Program-made: the position numbers and the translations under genes
Assembly (NCBI GenBank): GCA_937123825.1
Contig: CAKZKQ010000571.1
Location: 1 to 37,398, forward strand
From: an uncultured Pseudomonadota bacterium
GTDB taxonomy: Bacteria; Myxococcota_A; Bradymonadia; Bradymonadales; GCA-2716585
Direction: 5' to 3'
Length of the DNA stretch: 37,398 nt
Shown: positions 1 through 8,461 of the stretch, in pieces
Numbering within the stretch: the stretch's first letter is position 1
Layout: each line of letters begins with the position of its first letter
Notes under the pieces: generated by a model
Databases searched by the model: none
Seen by the model: only the letters and a program-made list of their open reading frames with translations
What the model was told of the DNA's origin: nothing

Positions 1-15
1 GGCGTGCGCTAGCTG

Positions 16-2928
16 GTGCGGACGCTCAATGAGTTCGAAGACCTGGACGAGCTGCGGCGGATGTCGGTGGGGCTGCGCCAGGGCGAGATCGTGCGCCTGG
101 AGCAGATCGGCAGGGTTTATCTGGATTATAAGGAGCGGGAGGTCATCACGCGGATCGATGGGCGCGAGTCGGTGGAGATCGAGATCTTCAAGGAAGCCGA
201 CGCCAACATCGTCCAGGTGGCCAGCGCCGTGCGCGCCAAGCTCTTTGGCAGCCCGGCGCAGCAGGCCTTCGTCAAAAACCTCAAGGAGAAAAAAGCGCAG
301 GCCGACGACCCGCAGGACTCCAAAGCGTCAGCGTCAGACAAACAAGACCCCAAAGACAAGGAAGATCCCCGCATCCGCAAGGCCAAAAAGGCCCAGGAGC
401 GGGCCATGACCGACTTTTTGGCCAACGACCTGCCCGAGCAGATCCGCATGGAGCTGCTCAGCGACCAGTCGACCTTCATCCGAAACGCCATTGATGAGGT
501 CGTGGGCACGGCGCTGATGGGTGGCTTGTGGGCCATTTTGGTGCTCTACGTCTTTTTGCGCAGCCCCACCAACACGCTCATCATCGGTTTGGCCATTCCG
601 CTGAGCGTCGTGGCCACCTTTGCGCTGATGCGCCTGACCGGTCTGAGCCTGAACATCATGTCGCTGGGCGGTCTGGCGCTGGGCATCGGGATGCTGGTGG
701 ACAACAGCATCGTGGTCCTTGAGTCCATACACCGATGCCGGGAGGAAGGGGACGACAGGCGCGCCAGCGCCGTGCGCGGCACCCGCGAGGTCGGCGGCGC
801 GGTCATGGCCTCGACGTTGACGACCACGGCGGTCTTTTTCCCGATCGTCTTTATTGAAGGCGTCGCCGGTCAACTCTTTGGCGATCTGGCGTTGACGGTG
901 GTCTTTGCGCTGCTGGCATCGCTGGTCGTGGCGCTCCTTGTGGTCCCGATGCTCTCGGCCTGGCAGCCAAACCTCAACTCGAACCCGCAAGAGGGCAAAG
1001 GGAAGGCCGAAAAGGGCTGGCGGCGCTGGGTGAAGCTGGTGACGTGGTCCATGACGCGCGACGATATGCGCACCCGGGTGGCCACGTTGAAAGCGCGCGG
1101 CGCGCTGCGCAACGTCTTGTTGGTCCCGGTGGAGTTGCTGATCTGGCTTTACATCATTGTGCGGGCGGTGGTGCTGGGCGCGTTGGAGTTGGTCTTTGTC
1201 CGCATCGGCGCGGCGCTGCTGGGCGGCGCGCTGTGGTTGCTGGGCCACGCGGCGCGGGCGCTGGGATGGGTGCTGGGGTGGGTCATCAAGCCAGGGCTGT
1301 GGGTCTTTGACAAGGTCTTTGATGGCTTGGCGGCGCTCTACCCCAAGGTGCTGCGCGCGGCCTTGAGCCAGCGTTTGTTGGTTCTGGTGGTGGCGCTGGG
1401 GCTCTTTGGGCTGGGCGTTTGGATGCTGCGCGACCTGGGCATGGAGTTGATCCCGGCGCTGCACCAGGGTCAGTTCAAGGCCGAGGTGCGCTTGCCGGTC
1501 GGCACGGCGCTGGAGGACACGGCCAACGCCACCACGGCGCTCGAAGCCAAGTTGACCGAGTTTGAAGACATCGAGCGGCTGTCGAGCTTCATCGGGGTTG
1601 AAAAGACCTCGACCAGCGAAGGCGACCGGGGGGAGCACTCGGCGACCCTGCACGTGGTGCTGACCCAGACGCGGGACATTGAGGCGGCCGAGCAAGAGGC
1701 GATGTCGCGGATCCGCCAGGTTCTATCGGGCCGCCCAGGGGTGCAGTACGAGCTGGTGCGCCCCACCCTCTTTACGCTCCAGACCCCCATTCAGGTGGAG
1801 TTGCGCGGCCGGGATCTGCGCTTGCTGAAGATCTACGCCGACCGGCTGACGGCGGCGCTGGCGCCCATGGAGGAGTTGACCGACGTGCGCACCAACCTGC
1901 GCTCGGGTTACCCCGAGGTGCAGGTCGAGTTTGACCGAGATCGGCTGGCGGCCCACGGGTTGAGCGTGCGTCAGGTGGCCGAAGCCATCCAGGCCAAGAT
2001 ACGCGGCGACGCGCCCACAGAGATGCGCCGCGATGAGCGCCGTCTGGACATTCTGGTGCGCGCCAACCGGGCGGACGTGGGCACGGTGGGGGATCTCAAG
2101 GACCTGATCGTGGGTTACCAGGGGACGGGGGCGGTGACCGACGCGGCGGCGTTGGCTCAGGGGGCGGCGCAGCCCGCCGCCCAGGTCCCGATCCGCCTGG
2201 GTTCGGTGGCCAGGATCCGCATCGAAGAGGGTCCCAGCGAGATCCGCCGCTTGGACGGGCAGCGGGCGGCGGTCATCGAGGCCAACACCGCCGGCCTGGA
2301 CCTGCAGACGGTCATTGAGCGCGTGTCAGACCGCGTGGCGGCGGTGCCGTTGCCGCGTGGGTTTACGGTCACCGTCGGTGGTCAAAGCGAGGAGATCAAG
2401 CGGGCCACCGATTCACTGCTGCTGGCGTTGTTGCTGGCCATTTTCCTGGTCTACATCGTCATGGCCAGCCAGTTTGAGTCCGTGCTGGCGCCGCTGGTGA
2501 TCATTTTTACCATCCCACTGGCCGCCGTGGGCGTGGCGGCGGCGCTTTGGTGGACGGGGACGCCGCTGTCGGTGGTGGTCTTCATTGGGTTGATCATGTT
2601 GGCGGGGATCGTGGTCAACAACGCCATCGTCCTGGTGGACTACGCCATTGTCCTGGGACAGCGCGGCCAGGGCCAGCGAGAGGCGCTCATTGAAGCGTGC
2701 TCGGTGCGCCTGCGGCCAGTGTTGATCACGACCTTGACGACAGTGCTGGGGTTGTTGCCGATGGCGTTGGGGCTTGGCGAAGGCGCCGAGATCCGGGCGC
2801 CGATGGCCATCACGGTCATCGCGGGGCTGCTCTCCAGCACCGTGCTGACGCTCCTGGTCATCCCCGTGGTCTACGATCTGGTCATGCGCGCCAAGCCCGC
2901 CGCCAAGACCCAACCAAACACGCCCTGA
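16..2928 (+). CDS. RND efflux transporter permease, C-terminal part (5' incomplete)
   Basis: Inner-membrane proton-driven pump of the RND superfamily, which exports solutes with a periplasmic adaptor and an outer-membrane channel. The visible 970 residues begin in the periplasmic porter domain (LVRTLNEFEDLDEL, then a stretch matching the IDGRESVEIEIFKEADANIV region). They continue through TM2-TM6 with the TM4 motif MLVDNSIVVLES, the second porter domain, and TM8-TM12 with GIVVNNAIVLVDY. The normal first 200 or so residues (TM1 and PN1) are missing. The in-frame codon just upstream, at 10-12, is TAG where family members usually have Tyr (YLVRT), so the GTG at 16 is only the first possible start after that stop and is not a believable native start. 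Two insertions are unusual: a Lys/Asp-rich stretch (about residues 90-130) and about 110 residues with extra hydrophobic segments (about residues 320-440). The gene converges on the acetyltransferase gene with 3 bp between them. Substrate unknown. Confidence 0.9.
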   Translation: MRTLNEFEDLDELRRMSVGLRQGEIVRLEQIGRVYLDYKEREVITRIDGRESVEIEIFKEADANIVQVASAVRAKLFGSPAQQAFVKNLKEKKAQADDPQDSKASASDKQDPKDKEDPRIRKAKKAQERAMTDFLANDLPEQIRMELLSDQSTFIRNAIDEVVGTALMGGLWAILVLYVFLRSPTNTLIIGLAIPLSVVATFALMRLTGLSLNIMSLGGLALGIGMLVDNSIVVLESIHRCREEGDDRRASAVRGTREVGGAVMASTLTTTAVFFPIVFIEGVAGQLFGDLALTVVFALLASLVVALLVVPMLSAWQPNLNSNPQEGKGKAEKGWRRWVKLVTWSMTRDDMRTRVATLKARGALRNVLLVPVELLIWLYIIVRAVVLGALELVFVRIGAALLGGALWLLGHAARALGWVLGWVIKPGLWVFDKVFDGLAALYPKVLRAALSQRLLVLVVALGLFGLGVWMLRDLGMELIPALHQGQFKAEVRLPVGTALEDTANATTALEAKLTEFEDIERLSSFIGVEKTSTSEGDRGEHSATLHVVLTQTRDIEAAEQEAMSRIRQVLSGRPGVQYELVRPTLFTLQTPIQVELRGRDLRLLKIYADRLTAALAPMEELTDVRTNLRSGYPEVQVEFDRDRLAAHGLSVRQVAEAIQAKIRGDAPTEMRRDERRLDILVRANRADVGTVGDLKDLIVGYQGTGAVTDAAALAQGAAQPAAQVPIRLGSVARIRIEEGPSEIRRLDGQRAAVIEANTAGLDLQTVIERVSDRVAAVPLPRGFTVTVGGQSEEIKRATDSLLLALLLAIFLVYIVMASQFESVLAPLVIIFTIPLAAVGVAAALWWTGTPLSVVVFIGLIMLAGIVVNNAIVLVDYAIVLGQRGQGQREALIEACSVRLRPVLITTLTTVLGLLPMALGLGEGAEIRAPMAITVIAGLLSSTVLTLLVIPVVYDLVMRAKPAAKTQPNTP

Positions 2929-2931
2929 AAC

Positions 2932-3471
2932 TCAAATCTCCAGACCCATCCAATGGGTGTCAAAGTACTGGCCATCGATGCACATCTCGCGCGAGGTGGT
3001 GCCTTCAAGGACAAAGCCTTTGCGCTCGTAGAGCTTGATGGCGCGGGTGTTGTCGGTGCGCACCGAGAGGTTGATCTTGGTGATGACACCTCCCGCCCTG
3101 GCCCAGTCGAGCAGCACCTCCAAAAGACGCGTGCCGACCCCCTGCCCCCAGGCCTTGCGCAAAACAGAGATGCCAAAGCTGCCGCAATGGCGAGTGCGGG
3201 GGCGACGGCCAGCGGCAAAGTTCATGGTGCCGACGATCTGACCGTCGATGGAGGCCAAAACATAGATGCTGCCCTCCTGCTCCAGGCAAGCGCTCAAAAA
3301 CTGCGCCTCCTGCTCGACGGTCATCTCAAACTCGCCGGGTCCAAAGGTCAAAAAGTCGGTTTCGGCGCACACGGCGTGCACAAAGTCGAGCACCGCAGCG
3401 GCGTCCTGGGGCTGGGCCTGACGCAGCTCAAGGACCTTGCCGCCTGGCAATGGGTGTTGGATGGTGTCCAT
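2932..3471 (-). CDS. GNAT-family N-acetyltransferase
   Basis: A 179-residue acetyltransferase that would move an acetyl group from acetyl-CoA to an amine on an unknown substrate. The GNAT core is clear: beta strands around IYVLASIDGQIVGTMNF (about 69-85), the acetyl-CoA pyrophosphate loop RKAWGQGVGTRLLE (105-118), and the C-terminal motif N141-TRAIKLYERKGF typical of RimJ/RimL-like and small-molecule acetyltransferases. The length is normal for a single-domain member. The ATG at 3471 lies 3 bp downstream of the stop of the kinase gene on the same strand, so the two are almost certainly co-transcribed and the acetyltransferase may be made by translational coupling. The link to a kinase suggests a regulatory or stress role, but the sequence does not name the substrate. 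Confidence 0.9.
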   Translation of the reverse strand: MDTIQHPLPGGKVLELRQAQPQDAAAVLDFVHAVCAETDFLTFGPGEFEMTVEQEAQFLSACLEQEGSIYVLASIDGQIVGTMNFAAGRRPRTRHCGSFGISVLRKAWGQGVGTRLLEVLLDWARAGGVITKINLSVRTDNTRAIKLYERKGFVLEGTTSREMCIDGQYFDTHWMGLEI

Positions 3472-3474
3472 GGA

Positions 3475-6400
3475 TCATCCCCAGGGGATTTGGGTGGGAT
3501 CGTCGCTGTTGACGTCGGCGGGTACAGAGCCGAGCGCTTCGAGCAGGCTTTGGGCGCGGACAATGGCGTGTTTGCGGCCGGTGCTGCCCGGCGCCAGGGC
3601 CTGCGCAAGCTCCAGGTGAGCGCGCCCGAGGTCGTAGGTCAGCCCGAGGCGCTGGCCAGCGTCGATGGCCTCTTCAAGTTTGGCGCGGGCTTTGCGGCCT
3701 TTGCCTTCAAGGCGCAGCAGGCGGCCACGGCATCGCAGCGCGGCGCCGGTGGCGAAGGGGACCTTGGAGCCAAAGGAGTCAAGGGCCTTGCAGAGCTTGC
3801 GGGTGTCGGCCATCAGGGATTTGTCGCGCTTGTATTGGGGCTGCGCCACGAGGTTCAAGCAGGTCTCTGCGGCGGTGGCGATCCCAAAGAAGGTCCAGTA
3901 GGCGACGGGGACCTGTTTGGAGACGGTGGTCAGGACGTTGCGGGCGGCGGCGATGGCCTCAAGGTGGTGCCCTTCCCGTTCGCAGACGACGCTGCGCAGC
4001 CCGTGGTAGAGGACCACGTCGGCCTCTACGCTCTCTTCAGAGAGCCACTCGGAGGCGACATCGAGCATCTGACGGGCCTGGGTGAGGCGGCGTTGACGCA
4101 AGTGGCTGTAGGCCAGCAACAGGCTGCTCCAGAACGGCACCTGACGGTCGCCCAGGCGTTGGCCTTCGCGCAGGGAGTCTTCATGGTGTCCGATGGCCTC
4201 CTCAAAGCGCCCCTGGGTGGCCAGCACGAGGCCCAGGACGACCTGACATTCGAGGCTCTGACGGGGATCCTTGATGGTTTGAGCCAGTGAGAGCCCTTCG
4301 CCAAGGAGGCGCTCGGCCATGGCCCAGTCGGCCACATAGAGGCGGCAGATGCCGACACGCAGTTTGACAAAGATGGTGTCGTAGGGCGTGTCGATGATGT
4401 CGATGATCTCCATGGCCCGCGACGCACAGGCGTCCGAGAGGCCGCGCAGCTGCAAGAGGCCCGTCAGCACCGCCGCCAGGACGTAGGCCCGCGCCAGGTG
4501 GGGCGAAGGGCCGGCAGGCGCGCCCAGGTTGAGCATCCTCAAGAGGCTCCAGATCAGCGGCATCTGCTCCTGGGTGTAGATGAAGGTCTCGGTGACGCGG
4601 GTTTGGATTTGCGCGGCCAACTGACGGGGGTCGTTGGGTGGGGTGCGGCGCGCATAGAAGTCGGGCATGCGGCTTTGGAGGGTGCGCAGCGCGCCCTGTC
4701 CCAACGCATCGAGCGCAAAGGCGGTGGTGTCCGACGGCATGGGCTGGCCAAGGTTGGCCAGGGCGCGCGCGGCGTGCTGGAGGCTGGTTGAGTGGGCTCC
4801 AAAGCGGCCGTGGGCCTCTGACAGAAGCCCCTCAAGGCGTCCGCGGTGCATCATCCTGGCCGGGGGTGGTGCGTCGGTGTCTCGGCTGAAGAGATCGCGG
4901 ATCAGGCGCCGGGCACGGTGGGCGACATCAGCGCTTTCGGTGGGGTCTTCGGGCATCAACTCCAGCGCCCGGCCAAGAAAACGGATGGCCTCTTTACACG
5001 CACCGACCTCCAGGGCCTGCTCGCCGGCCAGCGCGCTAAAGTGGGCTTCTTTGTCCTGGTGGCCCGCCTTGCCCCAGTGATAGGCCAGGGAGCCGGCAGG
5101 GGGTCTGTGGGCGTGGACCTCTTCGATGGCTTTGGCCACCCGACCGTGGTTGCGGGCTTCGAGGCCCATCTCTTGGAGTTCGACCAGGAGGCGCTCGCGG
5201 AACTTGTCGTGCGCAAAGCGCCATTGACCGTCTTCAATGGCGATCATGGCCTGCTGGTGCCAGTGGCCCAGGACCTGCTCCCAGGGTTGTTCGGGCTCCA
5301 TGGCCCGCATCACGTCCATGTCCAACTCTCGGCCGATGATCGCGGCCACGCGCAGCAGGGCGCGGTCCACATCGGAGAGCATGTCGAGGCGTTTGGCCAG
5401 GAGGCTTGAGAGCCCTTCAGCCAGGACCCCCTGGTCGAGCGTGTTGACGTTGATGTGGGCCAGACTGCCGGTGTTTTCGGCGCAGGCGCGCAGGACCTCA
5501 ATCAGGAAGAACGGGTTGCCCCCGGTTTCCTGGCTGAGCATCTCCACCAGGGAGGTGTTTTGACCGTCTTCGCCAAGGATGGAGCCGCTCAAGGTGGCGA
5601 TGTGGGCATCCACAAGGGGTTCAAGGCGCAGCCTGGGGGTGTTGGGCAGTTGGGCTTGGATGTCATCAAAGCCGTGGGTGCGGCAAGAGCCGATGATCAG
5701 GATTTGACTCGTGCCCAGCACCTTGGCCAGGACCCGAAGCACGGTCATGCTCTCAGCCCCGGCCCACTGCAGGTCTTCAAGGATGATGACCATGGGCGAG
5801 GTTTGCCGACGCATCAAATCCTCAATGACCCCGATCAAGCGTCCCTGGGCCGCTTCGGGGCCTTGGGCCACGGGGCTTGGGATGGTGGAGTCGGCCTCGA
5901 CCAGCAGGTCGATGTCATCGATCAGCGACTTCAGGACGCTCAACTCCAGGAGCGTGGGGCGCGCGGTGAGGACAAGGCGGCGGATGACGCTGTGCCACAG
6001 TTGGTAGGGCAGGGTTTTATCGCTGCGGGCCTGACCGCTGATGACCATAAAGCCATCGACCAGAGCGCGAGTGCGCATTTCGCGCAGCAGGCGGCTCTTG
6101 CCCACGCCGCTGTCGCCGCTGACCAGCACCACCCCGCCGCTGCGGGCCTGGGCCTGGACCAGGCCGCTTTGCAACCAGGCCATCTCTTCGGCGCGGCCCA
6201 CAAAGTCGGCGTTTTCCAGAAAAGATTCGCGGGTGGCGACGCTCTCAGCCGGTGCTTTGGTGCCCATCGCCTGGCAGATCATGGCGATGACCTCACCGGC
6301 CTGGCCGGGTCGGTCTTCGGGGTTGCGCGAGACCAGCTCTTCAATGACTGATTTGAGGTTGTCCAGTTGTTCGTCGGTGGCGCCAGGGATGGCGCTGCGG

Positions 6401-7332
6401 TCGGCGCGGCCCATCCAACTGGGGGGTTGGCCAAAGATGACCTTGGCGGCCAGGACACCAAAGGCGTAGATGTCCGAGCGCTCGCTGGCGGGGCTCTTCA
6501 AGAGGATCTCGGGGGCGATGTAGCCAAAGGTCCCGGCGATGGAGCCTCGGTGGGCGATGGCCTCGTGCAGGCGCAGGCTGATGCCAAAATCCAGGACTTT
6601 GACGTGGCCGTTGCTGACCAGGACGTTGGAGGGCTTGAGATCGCGGTGGATGACCCCACGGCGGTGCAGGTAGCGCAGCGCTTCAAGGGTCTGCAGCAGA
6701 AAATCCACCCGAACGCCCAGCGACGCCTTTTCGCTGGCGTGGACGATGTTGCGCGCCTCTTTGACCAACTCCATGGTGAAGAAGGGCTCGCGCTTTTCAT
6801 CAAAACCGTAGTCCAGGACGCTGATGATGTTTGGGTGGCGCAGACCTGCCAGGAGCGCAAACTCCTGGGCCAACGCCAGACGCTCAGCGGGTTCGGTGTA
6901 GCGGCGCGTGCGTTTGGAGAAGACGGTCGCTGTGGGGCCCTGGGTGTCGTCGCTCACCACAGAGAGTTGGGTCTCGGTGGACATCGTCTCGACGGTGCCC
7001 CCCTCCTCTTTGACGTGGATGAAGACCGTTTGGTTGTCATCGAGCGCCTGACGATCATCGGGATCGATGGTTTGGCCCGACTCGGTGTCTTCATAGAGGA
7101 TGGTGGGTTGACGCGTGTGGGTCGGCTCGTGGGGGGTCGGAGCCCTGAAGGGCAAGCGGCCAGCGGTGAAGCTCTCCATGGGCAAGCCAGCCTTGAGCGT
7201 CACCACCTCTCCCGTAAGCATGTCGCGCACTCGGTACGCGATGCCCATCCCGCCTTTGCCCAGGCACCCCAACACTTTGTAGCGATGGGCGATGACCGTC
7301 AAAAAGGGTTCCTGCGTCAATGTCTGCTCCAC
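3475..7332 (-). CDS. Ser/Thr protein kinase with AAA ATPase and TPR-like C-terminus
   Basis: A 1285-residue signalling protein laid out like PknK-type and myxobacterial kinase-ATPase regulators. In numbering from the upstream ATG at 7401, the kinase shows the glycine loop GKGGMG (48-53), candidate ATP lysine K70 (VVTLK), alphaC Glu near 180, HRD 252-254 in IHRDLKPSNVL, DFG 271-273 and APE 296-298. An AAA_16-type ATPase follows, with Walker A GDSGVGKS (429-436) and Walker B VIILED (538-543). The remaining 700 residues are helical and TPR-like, a probable protein-binding or sensor region. I prefer the GTG at 7332 because GGGAGG lies 10 bases upstream; the ATG at 7401 has no ribosome-binding site and adds only 23 weakly structured residues. 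About 100 Pro/Thr/Asp-rich residues separate K70 from alphaC, which is unusual. All active-site residues are present, so activity is likely. The acetyltransferase gene follows directly. Confidence 0.93.
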   Translation of the reverse strand: MEQTLTQEPFLTVIAHRYKVLGCLGKGGMGIAYRVRDMLTGEVVTLKAGLPMESFTAGRLPFRAPTPHEPTHTRQPTILYEDTESGQTIDPDDRQALDDNQTVFIHVKEEGGTVETMSTETQLSVVSDDTQGPTATVFSKRTRRYTEPAERLALAQEFALLAGLRHPNIISVLDYGFDEKREPFFTMELVKEARNIVHASEKASLGVRVDFLLQTLEALRYLHRRGVIHRDLKPSNVLVSNGHVKVLDFGISLRLHEAIAHRGSIAGTFGYIAPEILLKSPASERSDIYAFGVLAAKVIFGQPPSWMGRADRSAIPGATDEQLDNLKSVIEELVSRNPEDRPGQAGEVIAMICQAMGTKAPAESVATRESFLENADFVGRAEEMAWLQSGLVQAQARSGGVVLVSGDSGVGKSRLLREMRTRALVDGFMVISGQARSDKTLPYQLWHSVIRRLVLTARPTLLELSVLKSLIDDIDLLVEADSTIPSPVAQGPEAAQGRLIGVIEDLMRRQTSPMVIILEDLQWAGAESMTVLRVLAKVLGTSQILIIGSCRTHGFDDIQAQLPNTPRLRLEPLVDAHIATLSGSILGEDGQNTSLVEMLSQETGGNPFFLIEVLRACAENTGSLAHINVNTLDQGVLAEGLSSLLAKRLDMLSDVDRALLRVAAIIGRELDMDVMRAMEPEQPWEQVLGHWHQQAMIAIEDGQWRFAHDKFRERLLVELQEMGLEARNHGRVAKAIEEVHAHRPPAGSLAYHWGKAGHQDKEAHFSALAGEQALEVGACKEAIRFLGRALELMPEDPTESADVAHRARRLIRDLFSRDTDAPPPARMMHRGRLEGLLSEAHGRFGAHSTSLQHAARALANLGQPMPSDTTAFALDALGQGALRTLQSRMPDFYARRTPPNDPRQLAAQIQTRVTETFIYTQEQMPLIWSLLRMLNLGAPAGPSPHLARAYVLAAVLTGLLQLRGLSDACASRAMEIIDIIDTPYDTIFVKLRVGICRLYVADWAMAERLLGEGLSLAQTIKDPRQSLECQVVLGLVLATQGRFEEAIGHHEDSLREGQRLGDRQVPFWSSLLLAYSHLRQRRLTQARQMLDVASEWLSEESVEADVVLYHGLRSVVCEREGHHLEAIAAARNVLTTVSKQVPVAYWTFFGIATAAETCLNLVAQPQYKRDKSLMADTRKLCKALDSFGSKVPFATGAALRCRGRLLRLEGKGRKARAKLEEAIDAGQRLGLTYDLGRAHLELAQALAPGSTGRKHAIVRAQSLLEALGSVPADVNSDDPTQIPWG

Positions 7333-7882
7333 TGCAGGCCAACCTCCCGATGCACAGCCATTTGTGACATGGGAACGCACTGACCACGTTGGTGCGCCCA
7401 TTATGTCACGTTTGGGTGTGCCTGATGCTTAGATTTTGTCGAGGAATGTTCTCGCGTTCAGCGGCTCAAAAGGGGCCATATTCTCATCGGTCGCGTGCTT
7501 CCGTGCATGCGCGCAGATGGGTCGAAACGCACAGACGCCCCGTGGGTCGGGGTGGGTCATTGTATTGTGCGCCGTGGCCGGATTTGCCCTTTGAAACCTC
7601 AATAAAACCCAAACCATTGTGCGTTGAAGCCCGCGTATCAGGGGCAATGTCAACCTCCACGCGGCGCATTCAACCAGTTGCCTTAAACAACGGAACAAGA
7701 AAAGAGCGTGCTTGTGGGCAAAAGAGCGCCCACCATCACCGCCCCCAATCCCTCCATGGCGTCGAGAGGGTGTGGGGCGTGGAGTGTTCAAGAGAACAAA
7801 CCTGGATTTCCCTGCCGTTCTTTTAACGGTTATAATTGGACCCATCCACAAAGACTGTCAAACCCATCAGGAGGCCCCATCC
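7333..7882. other. Intergenic region between divergent genes
   Basis: This 550-bp gap separates the kinase gene (leftward) from the carboxymuconolactone-decarboxylase-like gene (rightward). Open frames of 140 to 145 codons exist on both strands, but their predicted proteins are Arg/His/Pro-rich, match no family I know, and lack ribosome-binding sites. It must hold promoters for both genes. The only clear element is a TATAAT at 7831-7836. I see no RNA gene or repeat here. Confidence 0.6.
7807..7836 (+). promoter_or_regulatory. Putative sigma-70 promoter
   Basis: A perfect -10 hexamer TATAAT sits at 7831-7836. The -35 region is weak (TTTCCC at 7807-7812, spacing 18). Transcription would start near 7843 and give a leader of about 40 bases before the ATG at 7883. 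In such GC-rich DNA a perfect TATAAT at this distance is notable, but the -35 box is not convincing. Confidence 0.45.
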
Positions 7883-8338
7883 ATGGCATTGGACATCACC
7901 AAGATACTGACCCCGCAGGATATCGAGAATTTGCGGACCGAGTTCGACAACGCTGCCCTTGTTTCCCTGGCGAGCAGCAATTTTGCGGGCCGCTATGCCC
8001 CCGCAGAAGAGTTCCTGGCCCCGCTGCGCGATCGCTTCTACAGCAATGAAGACGCGCTGAAGTGGGTCGAGCGTGAGCGTGTCCTCATCGCCCTGCTGGC
8101 CACCGAGATGTCCAACGGCGAGCTGGTCGTTCACTTTTACTGGGGCTTGATGGTTGGGCTAGAGCCATCGGACATCGCCGAGGTCCTCTTGCTGGTCTAC
8201 GCCTACGCAGGTGCCAATGAGTACAACAACGCCATCGCTTTGCTGGAGAAGAGCTTGAGCGCGCTCAAGGATCGTTGCGACAAAGGGGAAAGTTTGGAAA
8301 CCCTTTCCTGCATCGGCGCCGTATCAGCAGTGGTATAG
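7883..8338 (+). CDS. Carboxymuconolactone decarboxylase-like (AhpD-fold) protein
   Basis: A 151-residue, all-helical cytoplasmic protein. Residues 60-125 match the CMD/AhpD fold: an ERERVLIALLATEMSNGE helix, His84 in VVHFYWGLMVGLEPSDIAEVLL, then VYAYAGANEYNNAIALLEKSL, the usual pattern of an ALxxG turn, an EIxEvlll helix and YaGxpaaxnA. The CxxC redox pair of AhpD is absent, so peroxidase or disulfide chemistry is unlikely; family members without it include gamma-carboxymuconolactone decarboxylase and many proteins of unknown role. ATG 7883 is chosen because CAGGAGG (7868-7874) lies 8 bases upstream; the open frame extends further left but without family similarity. The gene appears to be single and to have its own promoter. 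The substrate cannot be told from the sequence. Confidence 0.85.
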   Translation: MALDITKILTPQDIENLRTEFDNAALVSLASSNFAGRYAPAEEFLAPLRDRFYSNEDALKWVERERVLIALLATEMSNGELVVHFYWGLMVGLEPSDIAEVLLLVYAYAGANEYNNAIALLEKSLSALKDRCDKGESLETLSCIGAVSAVV

Positions 8339-8461
8339 GACGCATCGCAGCCACGCATCGATTTGAAAAACGCGGCGAGGTTGCCATCCTCTTCGGGTTG
8401 TGTGGGGTGGTGCTGGGCCATCCCACACACCCAACACATCAGGCGTACAGGACATCGACAC

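Noticed and set aside
7389..7851. Open frames of 140 to 145 codons on both strands upstream of the CMD-like gene
   Set aside because: Arg/His/Pro-rich composition, no start signals, and overlap with each other and with the promoter.
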